Assembly (NCBI GenBank): GCA_951804985.1
Contig: OX638131.1
Span: 89,416,349-89,480,348 of the forward strand
Source: Dryomyza anilis
Lineage: Eukaryota; Arthropoda; Insecta; Diptera; Dryomyzidae
DNA: 64,000 bases
Direction: 5' to 3'
The translations under genes and the position numbers were made by a program. The notes under the pieces were generated by a model. The model did not search any database. It was given only the letters and a program-made list of their open reading frames with translations, and was not told where the DNA came from. This document shows, piece after piece, positions 11,333 through 23,765 of this stretch; position 1 is the stretch's first letter; every line of letters starts with the position of its first letter.

Positions 11333-12064
11333 TTATACCCTACACTAAGAGTGAAAGGGTATATTCAGTTTGGTACGCTGTTGTAACACCCTGAAAAAAG
11401 CATCTCCGGTATGGAAAAGTATATATATTCTTGATCAGCATGACCTCCTGAGTCGATTTAGCGATGTCCGTCTGTCCGTCTGTCTGTCCGTCTGTCTGTC
11501 CGTCTGTCCTTCTGTCTGTCTGTTGAAATCACGATTACAGAAAAAGTTGTAGAGCTAGAGCAATGAAACTTTAGATTTAGATTACTTATATATATAAGCA
11601 GTCTGAACAAGAAAATTGGCATGATCGGTCTATTGTGAACTGAGAACCGACCACTTATGTTCAAATACCTCATATAAAATTTACAGCTACAAATCAATTT
11701 TACTGTATACGTGCTTAGGTAAACTTTTTTTGGTCAAATATATATTGACATTGTGCTCAAATACATGAAAATAATGTTTTCCCACGAAACAACTTGTGGT
11801 TCCCAAAAAAAAAAAAATCGAAATTCGGTACATTTATCCATTTGTAAATATGGGTATCAAATGAAAGAAAATTCTTCAGGGATGGAAAGTTTGTAGTTAT
11901 TTTCGATTCGTATATCCTGGTGACCTATATACCACTTTGAATGGTAACCACACATATGTGTAGGGTATTTATAGTCGGCTTAGACCGACTATAATTTTGA
12001 TAATCCTAACTATCACCTACTTTAGAATTTCCCATGTGATTTAACCTTCCCAACTGGTTTTTTT
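11333..12064 (+). mobile_element. DINE-1/mini-me-like element, type II
   Basis: Starts TATACCCTACACTAAGAGTG and ends after a hairpin (TATAGTCGG, loop, CCGACTATA) with CTTCCCAACTGG. The core TTCTTGATCAGCATGACC is followed by a GTCY array (11466-11522) and AATCACGATTACAG. Type II differs from type I in its body but shares the core, the array position, the subterminal CCCTACAC/GTGTAGGG pair and the 3' hairpin. Confidence 0.75.
11466..11522 (+). repeat. GTCY tetranucleotide array
   Basis: GTCCGTCTGTC-type units just after the GATCAGCATGACC core of the type II element. Frames read through it on both strands are artefacts. Confidence 0.9.
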
Positions 12065-12715
12065 AGTTTTTTTTTGTTGTTGTCATTTTTTATTATAAGT
12101 TTGATTAAAAACAATAAAAAAAGAAACTGATGCCGTAATCGTAGCATAAACCATTCGACCAAGTTAATGGTTAAATTTTTAAATTCAACTATTTAAATTA
12201 CCTAACTACTGTCTTTCCTATGACTCCACCTTTATCTAATTAGCTGCTTCACTGAAACTCTAATAATAATTTCAATATATAATTTCTTCATCGATGAAGT
12301 AGTGCATAAACTGCCATTGACATTCAGTGATCCAAATATAATTTCTACCCCTAATTTTGCAGCAGCTAAAACAATAGTTTTAAAACTATGGAATCTGCGT
12401 CAATGAACAATTAAATTTTACCTTCGTTTTGCATATATAAATCAGAATGTTTTTCTCGAACTAACTTCGATAAATAAAATCGATATCGTTCATTTATAAA
12501 TAATAATAAAAATAATAATAATAGCTTGACATTTGACACATGATATCCAGCTAAAAATTAGTAATCATAATGATTTAGGTTTTATTCATAATATATGATT
12601 AAAATAAAAATCAATTATTACGATTAATTGAATAAAATCATGCGTATTTGAAAATATTATACGCTAAAGGAAACGGAACATTAAAAAGGAAGCAAACTTT
12701 AAAAACGAGTTAATT
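12065..12715. other. AT-rich spacer, no gene
   Basis: Between two DINE-like elements; no coding frame or repeat end recognised. Confidence 0.5.
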
Positions 12716-13540
12716 AAAAACGAGTTGGGTAAGTTCGGTCACATGGGGAGGACTTTTATAGTCGGTCGGGCCCGACTATGGAATACCCTACACCTTTGGT
12801 GTGGATATTAATGTGGAATATTTAATTGCATACCTTAATTTTAAAGATTTTAATTATGCTGAAACTCCCCACCTTCAGAATATTATTCACATATCAGAAA
12901 TTTACGTCTTATATCACCATAAATTAAAAAATTTATATAAAAGAATAAAAAAAATAATAAAAAAAAATAGAAACATATAATTGGGCGGACAACGTCTATA
13001 TCTAAAATTTTGAAAGGCTAATATTTCATAGATTTGATTTTAATAATTTACGGATCAAATTTCCACTATGAAAACCCGGGAAATAATGAAAGAAAAAGTG
13101 GGCGGAACACGCCCATTTTTGGACCACATATTTTTAGGTGAATTATAACAATACGTTTTAAATTTTATACCTATATCTTGAATACTTTTCGAGTTATTAG
13201 TTCCTAAAGAGTTATATAAAAATGACTTGTATGGGAGGTAGGCGTGTCCATTGACCGATTTGGCTCATTTTCAAACTCAGTTCCTACTTTTGGCTAAAAT
13301 ATATTGAGTCGAAATTTCATTGCAGTCTGATCAGTATTTCTCAAGTTATTCTGTATTCGGACAGCAAGACAGCAAGACGGACAGATAGACAGACGGACAG
13401 ACGGACATGGCTAAACGGACTCGGGTAGTGATGCTGATCAAGAATATATATACTTTTCCATACCGGACACGCCTCCTAAGGGGCGTTACAATATATGCAC
13501 AAAGTTAATATACCCTGTACCTCATAGGTGTAGGTTATAA
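12716..13540 (-). mobile_element. DINE-1/mini-me-like element, type I, inverted
   Basis: Reverse-complement counterpart of 6130-6957. It begins with CGAGTTGGGTAAGTTC, then the hairpin (TAGTCGG ... CCCGACTA) and ACCCTACACC; it ends at CCTCATAGGTGTAGG. The GTCY array, here GACR, is at about 13363-13408, next to ATGCTGATCAAGAA. Confidence 0.75.
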
Positions 13541-13855
13541 AAAGACTTCAGAAACGCCATGGTTTTTACAACTGGCATGAATTGAGCTTTAAGCACATGC
13601 AAGATAAAACACAAGTTATGATTAAATATTCACAATTTTGCCTTTTATTATTTATAATAAAATGTCGTAAAATTTATGATTCCTAATAAAAAATTCATAG
13701 TGTTTACCAGTTTCTATGCACGAACTTGTAATCGTTTTTTTTAATTACAATAACTAATTCATGAATATAACTCATAAATAAGAAATTAGAAAAAATATGT
13801 AAACAATTTTTTCTCCACGACGCTTTATTGCTAGTAATTTTTAAAATTATTCGCA

Positions 13856-14060
13856 CTATAAAATGTTATGTCAAGATACTATATTTTTCATATTTCTCAA
13901 TGCAGTATCAATCCAAAATCGTTTTATTCTCATTTCGAACAAAACTGCATATGTTGCTTCGATCTGTCCTTGCAGTTTAGTTTATTTTGGCGTTCGATAT
14001 TTGTTCAAGATCTGATCCGATATCGTACGAAGTCTCCGACTTATCGAATCGTTCTCGCAT
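13856..14060. repeat. Diverged repeat, partner at 16440-16670
   Basis: Segments such as CAATGCAGTATCAATCCA, ATTTCGAACAAAACTGCATA and TGCAGTTT recur in the same order in the 3' part of the hAT element (16440-16670). This suggests the family was already present both outside and inside the hAT. Confidence 0.6.
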
Positions 14061-14485
14061 CAATATCGAAAGAAATGGCAAGACTGGGCTCCCAATGTGA
14101 TCCTTAGAATAGTCAAAAGCTATAACATTTTTAAAGGTTTTTCAAAACACATTCTACATGCCGGTTATTGATCTAGACCAGGCATGTCAAACACGCGGCC
14201 CGCGAAGACTTTTTAAATAATATTTTTTAAAAATTTAAGAATTGAAAAAAAAAATTTTTTTTTTTTCAGGCGTTAAAATGATTATTATGTATTGTTGTGC
14301 ATTTTTGCGAAGCGACATGTATCCACTTTAACATGCCATATAAGAAATTAAATTACTAATCTTGGTTAAAAACTTAATAATTTATTTAAAAAAAAAACAA
14401 TATTTTTGTAGCTACATTATTTACCCAAAATTGAAAAATGAGATATTGATAAGTTTTTAATATAGAATCTTAATTTATTTTCTTA

Positions 14486-15544
14486 CTAGCTGGACCCGTG
14501 CACGACTCGTGCCAAGATTTTGTGAATTCATAGATATAAAGCGATTTTATTAATAAAAAAAAAATATTATTATTTTTTATATCAGGGGCCCGTGCTTCGC
14601 TGTGGAAGTTTTTATTGGTTTTATAAATATAGTAACCAAATAATAATTCTCCACCAAATCAACTTTTCTCAAAGACAATTCAGACAGTAGAATATTTCGC
14701 CGTAGAATTCTTCCCAGTAGAAATCTTCGCCGTAAAATTCTTCCCCATAGAACGCTTTACCGTAGAATTCTTCCCGGTAGAACTCTTCCCGGTAGAATTC
14801 TTCCCCGTATACTTTTCCCAGTAGAAATTTTAGTGTAGTTAGTTTTAATGTGGTGAGTTTTAGTGTGTTGAATTTTTAGTTTAGTAAATTTTTAGTGTGG
14901 TGATTTTAGTGTGGTGTGTTTTAGTGTGGTGAGTTTGGTGTGGTGAGTTTTAGTGTGGTGAGTTTTAGTGTGGTGAACATTTAGTGTAGTGAGTTTTAGT
15001 GTGGTGAGTTTTATTGTAGTGAGTTTTAGTGCGATGAGTTTTAGTGTGGTGAGTTTTAGTGTGGAGAGTTTCGGTGTGGTGAGTTTTTAGTATGGTGAGT
15101 TTTAGTGTGGTGAGTTTTAGTGTGGTGAATTTTTAGTGTGGTGAGTTTTAGTGTGGTGAGCTTTATTGTGTTGAGTTTTAGTGTGGTGAGTTTTAGTGTG
15201 GTGAATTTTGGTGTGGTGAGTTTTGGTGTGGTGAGTTTTAGTATGGCGAATTTTAAGTGTGGTGAATTTTAAGTGTGGTGAGTTTTAGCGTGTTGAGTTT
15301 TATTGTGGTGAGTTTTAGTGTGGTGAGTTTTAGTGTGGTGAATTTTAGTTATTTGTTTCATCTTTTTAGATTGTGTATGTGCTGAGTTATGTAGTTTTTA
15401 TAGCCTATGACACCCTCCGGACTCCTTAGTATACTGTGGCAAAATTTCAGTTAAATCGGTTCAGCGGTTTAGACGTGATGCTGGAACAGACAGACCGACA
15501 GACCGACAGACTGACAGACGGACCAAGAGTTTTATATATATAGA
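14486..15544 (-). mobile_element. Non-autonomous Helitron nested in the hAT
   Basis: Read on the minus strand it begins TCTATATATATAAAAC, has a GTCY array and the AGCATCACGTCTAAACCGCT segment, and ends with a small hairpin (GCACGAGTCGTGC) followed by GGTCCAGCTAG. A 5' TC, a 3' CTAG (fitting CTRR), a hairpin about 10 nt before it, and insertion between A and T with no duplication are the Helitron hallmarks. The copy at 29530-30456 shares both ends. The central part is a 15-bp minisatellite. No Rep/helicase is encoded. Confidence 0.85.
14825..15350 (-). repeat. 15-bp minisatellite inside Helitron
   Basis: About 34 units of TTTTAGTGTGGTGAG with point variants and occasional added T. The reverse-complement form of the same unit fills the other Helitron at 29797-30125. 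Copy number differs between the two. Confidence 0.92.
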
Positions 15545-17125
15545 TTTGTCATTTTAAATATTATACATGGCGTTGCACAAATGGCATAATAATGATTTTT
15601 ACCCTTTTTCATCAAGTTATATTGCATTTTATTTATAAAATTTTAAATTGATTGTAAAGTTTTGAATTTCCCTTGGCTATATTTCACCGGCATATATAAA
15701 AAAATATATGGTGGCGCATGGGTTTTGCACGTCTAACACCGAAAAGAAATATTGGTTCGACTATTCAAAATAAAAGGAGAGAAAAATAATTAAAACTTAA
15801 AAAGCTCTAAAACTGGAACCAATTTAACAAAACCATTTTCATAAATAGCCCTAGTATCAAATACAGGCGCAATCAGAATAAAACAAGACCCCAAAAATTT
15901 TGAATTTTATTAAAAAAATATCGACATGTTTTTAACCAAGAGTCTTGCTTTGCACAAATTAGAATTGGAATCATTTTAACATTTTTTTTAGTAAGTAAAA
16001 CTTTTTGTATTAGAGATATACCATACCAAATCTACCAGAGTTCAAGACTTCACTTCTCCAGAGATACAGTGGTCCAAAGTTAAAAATAATTAGGCAATAA
16101 TCACATATTGTGGTTGTAGAAAAACTCTTGACCGTAGAATGCTGCAAACCTCGTTTTAAGGATATTAAAACAAACTACGTCATAACTCCTAAATCAGAAC
16201 ATATAATCAATCGTCATTGTCCTTGCAATTTAAATGAATTGTCCATAAACAGGAAACCTTTTCAAATTTATTCAAATATCCGGGTTGTCAAAAAATGTAT
16301 GTTTAAGTATTGTTTGTACCGAAAATCTAAAAAATTTGGTAAACAATCTGCCATGTGATTTATGCCTCGAAGTTATCTCGAACTAACATGGATAACAAAA
16401 ATCCAATCTTTTTGTTAATTTCCTAGTTCGTTATTTTCGTAGAGTAAAATTTTATGTTAGGATATTTAAACATTTTCCACATCGATATCGCAATGTTTTT
16501 CAAATAAATCTCCATATATTTGAACTATTTGATGCAATATTAATCCAGAATCATTTTTTTTTATCGTTTCGAAAAAAACTGCGATATGTCGCTTTGAACT
16601 ATTTTTGCAGTTTTAGTACGATTTGGCCTTCGATATTGGTGCAAGATTAATTCGATATCGTTGCAACAATTTTGGATGATTGACAGATTCCGTTTCATAA
16701 AATTTTCTTTAGTGTTTGAAATATACTCCATTGTAATTACCTCAAACAAAATTTTTGGGGGAATCAAAGAAGTTCGGACATTTTTTTCTATATATTTCGA
16801 ACAGACAAAAATCGCACCATTTATTGCAAAAAAATGTCCTGCGGCGCTTTTAACAAAGAACAATGGAAATTTTCATAATCTTAATATTACATGTTTTTTT
16901 TAAACCGAAAAAACAAATGTAAAAAACGAGCGATTTTTTTTCTTATGGTAAACAAAGGCGGGCCCATCTTTTGAATTGCCAATGCGGCCCCTGATGCCAA
17001 CTAAGTTTGACATGCCTGATCTAGACTGTTTACATCGATTTTGGCAAATTCTAGTGACAAGAATCAATAGTTGTAGCATTTTTAAAAGTATTGGTTGTAT
17101 GAAAGGTGCTAAAGCTCTGGTGTTT

Positions 17126-17944
17126 TATACCCTACACCTATGAGGTACAGGATATATTAACTTTGTGCAGATATTGTAACGCCCCTTAGGAGGTGTGGCC
17201 GGTATGGTAAAGTATATATATTATTGATCAGCATCACCACCCGAGTCCGTTTAGTTATGTCCGTTTGTCCGTCCGTCCGTCTGTCTGTCTGTCTTGCTGT
17301 CCGTATACACGATAACTTGAGAAATACTGATCAGAATGCGATGAAATTTCGACTCAATTTATTTTAGCCAAAAGTAAGAACTGAGTTTGAAAATGAGCCA
17401 AATCGGTCAACGGACACGCCCACCTCCCACACAAGTCACTTTTATATAACACTTTAGGAACCAATAACTCGAAAATGATTCAAGATATTCATATAAAATT
17501 TAAAATATATTGTTATAATTCACCCAGAAATATGTGTTCCAAATATGGGTGTGATACGCCCACATTTGATTTTTTATTATATTCCGCTTTTTCATAGTGG
17601 AAATTTTATTCGCAAATTATTGAAAACAAATTTAAGAAATATTAGCTTTAAATCTCCACATATATTTAAAAGTAGGCGTGATCCGCCCAGATTTATTTTT
17701 GAACATTTTTTGATTATTTTTTTTACTTTTATATATCAATTTTTTAAATTATTGGGATATACGTCGTAAAATTCTGATATGTAAATAATATTCTGATTGT
17801 AAGAATGTTCAGCATAACTAAGAACTTTAAAATTAAATAAAATTTCCCACTTTAATATCCCCACCAAAGTGCAGGGTACTCATAGTTGGGCACGACCGAC
17901 TATAAAATTCCGTCGCATGTGATCTAACTTTCCCAACTCGTTTT
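17126..17944 (+). mobile_element. DINE-1/mini-me-like element, type I
   Basis: Same order as 6130-6957: TATACCCTACACCTATGAGG, TTGTAACGCCCCTTAGG, the TATTGATCAGCATCA core, a GTCY array at about 17266-17300, the CGGACACGCCCACCTCCCA block, then hairpin ATAGTTGG / CCGACTAT and TTTCCCAACTCG. One stem position is a G-T pair. Confidence 0.75.
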
Positions 17945-18660
17945 ACACAACTATAACCTGCCTCTAGTAAGCAAAAATATAATTTTGTAAATTTTTTAAA
18001 CTTTTTGAAAAGGTAGATTTAAGGGTAGGGTAGTCTATTTTTTTATTTTTGCGTTTATTCTTATTTTTGCAAACATATTACGATTCATGGAATCTTTATG
18101 AAAATGTGTGCTAATAACTGTCAATCGTTTATTAAATTGTTTTTGTAACAGACATGCCTATGGTCTACCTACACTGTATTTGCCTACTCTGTCAATTTCT
18201 TGACCTTGTCAGCCATTGCTTTAACATTTTTACAGATTATAGCATGAAATAGACAGGGTTTTTTTTAATTACCATATTCGACTGACTAAAAGCTTCCTTA
18301 GAAATGTGGTATTCGTACCAATAAACTGCTTGTTTTCTGTCAGTTTGCTTCCATTAACTCTGCTTTTGTATTGAAAAAACCGTACGAATCATAGGTTCAT
18401 ACACCATTTTGGTCCCTACTCAATTTTCATAAAAAATCAAAGTAAACCTATTTTTTACAACGACTTTGATTTAATACTTTGATATTTATGCAAAAAAATT
18501 ATATATTTGAATGCTCAACATTCAAATATATAATTAAGGGTTCAAAATTGTTTGTTACCACTTGTCATATATTACAAAAACTATCGAAAAAACTATTGTA
18601 AAACATCAAAATTAGTTTGTGACTCTCCTACATTCATTTCAACATGTAGTCGAATTATCT
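17945..18660. other. AT-rich spacer, no gene
   Basis: No coding frame above about 60 codons with a convincing start; no element ends recognised. Confidence 0.5.
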
Positions 18661-18662
18661 AT

Positions 18663-19486
18663 GACAGAAAGGGTATATTCAGTTTGGTCATCCATTTGCA
18701 ACGCACAGGAGGGTGTCCGGTAAGGAAAAGTGTATATATTCTTGATCAGAGTGACCTCCTGTGTCGATATAACGGTCGGTCCGTCTGTTCGCTTGTCGTT
18801 TCGTCGGTATGTCCATCTACTTTTTGTCTGTCCGTCTATCTGTATTCGGTTTGTACTTATGTTAAAATCACGATTACACTAAAACTAAAAAAAATAGATT
18901 TTCTAAATTAGATTACTTATATACTTATGTAGTCGCGGTAGCTCAGTGGTTAGTGCGTTGGACTGCGAGCCGAAAGGTCCCCGGTTCAAGCCTGGACTGG
19001 GGCTAACAACATCTTTTCATAGAAACATTTTTCTATACCGCGCTACCTCTCGGCAGTAAATGGCAAACCTACGAGAGTTAAACCATTGCCTATGAAAAAG
19101 CTCTCACCCGCCGTTCGGATTCGGCAATAAACTGTAGGTCCCACCACTTTGAGTACAAATATAACACTCACAGCTCAAAATGGTGAGAGAGCTCGGCCGA
19201 AGTTCTATACAGGACTGTAGCGCCAAACTATATTATTTTTATTATTATTATATACTTATGCTACCTGGTATAGAAAATAGTCATGGTCGGTCCATTATGA
19301 TCTGCGACCCAGTAACGTATGTCAAATAACTCATATAACACTGTCTACTACTGGTGAACTACTGGTGAATTACAATTCATACCGACCGAAGTTAATGTTC
19401 AGCACCTTTTTAGAATTCGTACACTTTAGAGACCTTTGGACCACACTAAATAGTAATCACACATATTATAGCGTATGTGTAGGGTA
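18663..19486 (+). mobile_element. DINE-like element, type II, split by a SINE
   Basis: The 5' part starts GAAAGGGTATATTCAGTTTG, continues to TTCTTGATCAGAGTGACC and a degenerate GTCY array (18775-18850), and stops at AGATTACTTATATACTTATG. After the SINE it resumes (CATGGTCGGTCCATTATGA) and ends at ATGTGTAGGGTA. The 3' hairpin is missing, where a MITE begins at 19487. Confidence 0.7.
18930..19247 (+). mobile_element. Full-length tRNA-derived SINE, 13-bp target duplication
   Basis: Best copy of the family. Direct repeats TTATATACTTATG flank it at 18917-18929 and 19248-19260. The A box TAGCTCAGTGG is at 18939-18949 and the B box GGTTCAAGCC at 18983-18992. A seven-base anticodon loop would read CTGCGAG (anticodon GCG), though the stem has mismatches. 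The body ends in a run of ATT/TTA units. It is the best template for a family consensus of about 310 bp. Confidence 0.95.
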
Positions 19487-20892
19487 CACGGACAGAAAAG
19501 ATTTGTTTAAATATGTTCGAATGTAATTATAACGTAATTCGAAATTACCATATAAATATTAGAAGTAAAATCTAATTACATTATAATTGAATTGTATAAT
19601 TATTTTGTTCAGATTGAAATATTATTATACAACATTTAAACATAAATTGCTTTAATCTGGTATTTACATGAATTTACTATAATAATATTTATGTGGAAAT
19701 GTATATTTTTCATAAGATATTAATATTGTTACGAAAATTCAGTCTACGGAAAACTGTCCTACAAGTTCGTATCGCTGGATTGTGTACAAAATAAAAACAC
19801 TCTTATGTTTGGTTTAAATTACAACAATTAACTTTATTGATTCACTTTAATAAACAACTTTACTAATAACAAATTCTAACAACTGCTGCATGTCCCCAAT
19901 TTAACTTGACATTTATCACACGAGATGCACTCGACCACTTTACAATCACTACTGAAGTGCTGTACCTCAGATGCGGCTCCCTTATATACTTCATGCATCA
20001 GTTCGACACGTTTCGACAAGCGTCGACTTGTTTCGAGAACCTTCTACTCGTTTCGTGAATGACGCATGCTATTGGCATCTCATTCGCACTCATGTGTTTT
20101 AATGTGCTGATCTTCCATCTCTTTCTCGCACATTGCTCAGCACGCTGAATGATCTTCCGTCTCTTTCTAACACATTGCTTAGTGCGCTGAATTGTCTTGC
20201 GTCTCATTTATTTTTGTTGTATGCTTGCACAGTGGGGCAAATTACCTCTTTTCGTAACAATATATTGTTTCCGCTATTCAACACACCCAACGTCAATAAA
20301 AGGTTCTTTGAATTTTATGTATCCATTATTTTAATTATATGTATGTTTGGCATTACGATATCACAATTAAATAACAGCGCTGCCTACTTTTATCACTCAG
20401 TAATACACACATTAATACTTTTCATATAGTTCAAAAGTTCTTTTTAGTGGAAGAATTTGTTTAAGTACCTCCAATTACTTTTAATACCCGATAGTGTCTG
20501 TTTGTGATATATCCATTTCATCCGTAATTCACTGAACTCAAAATAGAAACAAAATTACTAAGTATAAATAAAAGATATGTAAAAAAAAAATATTAAAAAA
20601 GAAATATTGTATAAAGAATAAAGTAGCACTAAATTTACTTGTTTACATTAAAATTAAATGTAAACATAAATATGTTTACATGTAAATAAAATGTTTTTCA
20701 CATTCAAACATATATACTCCGAAAAATATTTATTATAAACATAAATATGTTGGAACGAAAACAAAAATATGTTTGGCTGTTATTATAATAATGTTTGACA
20801 ATGAAATAATACTTTTGTTTGCATAAAGCTGCAAAGATATATGTAATGCCTGCAAAATGATGGTTTGGGAGAGCCTTTTTTTTTGCAGCGTG
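19487..20892. mobile_element. MITE-like element (CACG ends), split by a solo LTR
   Basis: The left end CACGGACAGAAAAGATTTG follows TA; the right end TTTTTTTTGCAGCGTG is followed by TA. The first part has a diverged inverted relative ending near 59978 (reverse of CACGGATAGAAAAAATTTG), and the right end has a relative at 57014-57080 (CACGCTGCAAATAAAAGGGC). The interior has several ACATAAATATGTT words. A solo LTR occupies 19727-20259. Boundaries are less certain than for the other elements. Confidence 0.5.
19727..20259 (-). mobile_element. Solo LTR of a Gypsy-type retrotransposon
   Basis: 533 bp, 11-bp inverted ends TGTTACGAAAA / TTTTCGTAACA, flanked by ATAT on both sides (19723-19726, 20260-20263). 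On the minus strand it contains the CGTTTCGTGAATGACGC block and a TATA-type promoter (TATATAAG) shared with the copies at 45631-46163 and 52872-53404. No gag-pol lies next to it, so it is a recombination remnant. ATAT duplication is typical of the 17.6/297-type Gypsy lineage. Confidence 0.9.
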
Positions 20893-23745
20893 TATATATG
20901 TTATAGAAATATAGCTGATTGTATTAAATTTTTTAATATTATTGTTCAAGTATTTTATTTAGATCTTGTATTGCATTCTTATATATATTTTACTCTAAGA
21001 TTTTATATAGAAATTTTATTAAAAAACACACTCCTTAAGTAATAATAATAATATTCAAATTTTTATTCAACCCAACATTTTTGTTTTTTCTTTTCTTATT
21101 ATTTGTGCACCTTAAGTCCTTCTATTCTTTGCATATTTTTACAATCTGTTAAGAAGAAAAACAAAATTCATATTGTGCCAGATATGTCAAAGTAAGTACC
21201 ACGACTCAGTATTGTTCGTTTTTTACTGTTTTCTTTGAAGATTTTTATTTTCAACTATAGTTGATAAACGTTAAAAAGCGCGCAGGTTGATGGTACTTTT
21301 TTTGTTGAGTTGAATAAAGCACAGAAAGCAAAAAGATAACCCCGACAAAAAAGTTAAACAATGACTGCAGATAAAGGTTAATATTTTCTTTAAATCTTTT
21401 GACGTTATTGCGGTTATAATTATCAGTGTTACTAGGGTTTTTTACGTTCTTTTTTTTAGACAATTAATATAAGTATATAAAAAGGTGTAGAAAAGCTAAC
21501 ATTTGTTTTAAGCTGATAACGCAAATAATAAAAACTCATTAAATAAATCAACAAATTTTTCTTTTCTCTGAGTCAAACGATTATCTAAAGTGTTATGCAT
21601 TTTGTTTATTATTAAGTGTCTCAATTGAGTAGACTACAAAATAACTTTCGTAATTTTTTTGTATACACTTTTTTTTATAATAGTCTAAAATTCATTTTAC
21701 CTAATAAGCAGTTGAAAATTTGTTATAAAAACTGTCACCAACACTCGTCGTGCACCACATGCATTCATATAAACTAACAGCTTGATCTGTGACGACCTTT
21801 CTACCCTTTTGTACAATCTGCAACATGGACCTGATGTTTTTATTATTTTTTTTTTATACTCAAATATTTTGACAGCTCCCCATAGCAACAGTATCAAATT
21901 GTTGTTGTAAAAATATTTCCATGTCCCATCACATACAAGTGTTGCGGCATCTCAACACATATTGTTGTATAGAGTCAACAAATTTGAAATGCTTTAGCTA
22001 AACACCACATATATCGTAAATTATACCCGAACTCAACATGAGATTTTCCAACTGAGGTTTGACATTGCAGAGTCTACAAGAACGTGAGATAAATACCACA
22101 ATTTACCACATTCAATCACAGCGGGTTTGAGCTTTGAAAATTGGAGCTACTCTACAGGATATACGAGGTTTTTGTGTCATTTTTATAGTGTTAGTAACTA
22201 TATAAATTTGTGCACATAAATTAATACCTTAAATACTTTAAAACCATTTAAAATATCATAGAGAGAAACAAAATGTATTGGAAGAAATTAACATTCAATG
22301 CTTGTCGTATTCAGTTCATAGCCCTTTTTTAGTAATTGGTTTGGTAATATAATTGCTTTGTTATATCCCACGTATGTGGGTTTCGTCAAATATTATAAAA
22401 TTCATTTTGTGCCTAATACTTAACATTTTCAAAAATATTCTTTATTTTAAACCTTAAACATTCATCACTTTTTTTTTTGGGATCAAGCCCAAATAAGACA
22501 AATTAACTTTTAGTTTAAAAAATTTATATTTTGATGATTTTTTGGAATGTAACCATATGGTATGTCTTTAATAAAAAAGATAAAGATTTTTTTAAATTTA
22601 AAGAAATATTATTTAATAAAAAATAAATTCACAAGTATAATTTATCATATATTTTAAATATAAGATAAACTAAAAATGGCTTAAAACCTGAATATGCAAT
22701 TTTCATATGATAACAAATTACTGAAAGGGTTAAGAATAGGAAAACAAATACGATAAAATCCCATAAAAATTGACTAATAGGACATACCAACTTGTGTGAA
22801 CAACATAAAAATAACAAAACTTAGAACTAAAAACAACATTTGTTTCCATTAATTTCAAATACTCTTTATTACTACATCAAATAACTATAAAATACAAAAG
22901 TTATTTTAAAGCCAACCAGCATCAAATTCAAATAAATGTAATGTGTATGCGTGAAATCAATAAAAATTTTGACATTGTGATAAAATCTCACATGTAACAA
23001 AATTAATTTACAATCTGCAACTATTGATTTCAATTTGGTATTTAGTGATTTCTATTAGTTTTAATTTAATTTTATTGCAATATAACATATAATTTTGACA
23101 TGAAATTAAATCTGAAATTCAAACTTATTTTACACATATCAAAATACCCGAAACGGCAGCATGCAAAACATTTCCAAATTGTCACTATTAGTTACAAACA
23201 TTTAAACTGCAAATAATTTGGCGTTTATTTTGTGAAACGTGTCTGACAGCATAAAACTCACTGTCAGTCCGTGACTGTCAATCAGAAAAATACAAACTAA
23301 AAATGTATTTTATTAGCTTTTATTTATGTTTCCGGATTGTGCCAAAACATGTTCGTTTTGGGGGGAAAATTTTATAATATGTATTAGTGTTTGTTTATGA
23401 TTAATAGGTGGTTGTTATATATAGAAATTTGTTATACAGTTTTATATTAAATTCTGCTATTTTGTGTTTTGGATTTAATAAGAGGCATAACTTATATTAT
23501 AATTCTTAAAAATTGAAATGCTATATGAGCAGTTTAAGTGTTATTTGCTGCCATTACATATGTTTGTCACAATTATAAATAGATATTAAGAAAATATTAA
23601 GAAAATTATAATTGGAGATAAACATATGATTGACTCGCTTACCAAAGTATACTGGGTATTAAACATAATATTTTGTCTTTAACATAATATATACATTAAG
23701 CACCATTGCCAACTTTATTGCAATTACAGTTATGTTTAAACGCGT
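20893..23745. other. Long AT-rich intergenic stretch, no gene
   Basis: Short frames (for example near 21251-21463 and 21697-21897, minus) lack an ATG start or any domain. No element ends found. Confidence 0.5.
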
Positions 23746-23765
23746 TATAAATTCCTATAATTATG

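Larger units (their letters stand above)
14179..17018. mobile_element. Non-autonomous hAT-superfamily element, 2840 bp
   Basis: Perfect 14-bp terminal inverted repeats (CAGGCATGTCAAAC at the left; GTTTGACATGCCTG at the right, after one further GC-rich subterminal GCGGCCC segment at each end). A perfect 8-bp target duplication ATCTAGAC sits at 14171-14178 and 17019-17026. Ends plus 8-bp duplication are diagnostic of hAT. About 1.06 kb of its length is a later Helitron insertion (14486-15544). I find no hAT transposase frame; short frames near 16110-16360 and 16560-16900 are unrecognised. Confidence 0.9.

Noticed and set aside
18930..19010. A functional tRNA gene
   Set aside because: The tRNA-like head is not followed by a closed acceptor stem but by a SINE body repeated at three other sites, and the anticodon stem has mismatches.
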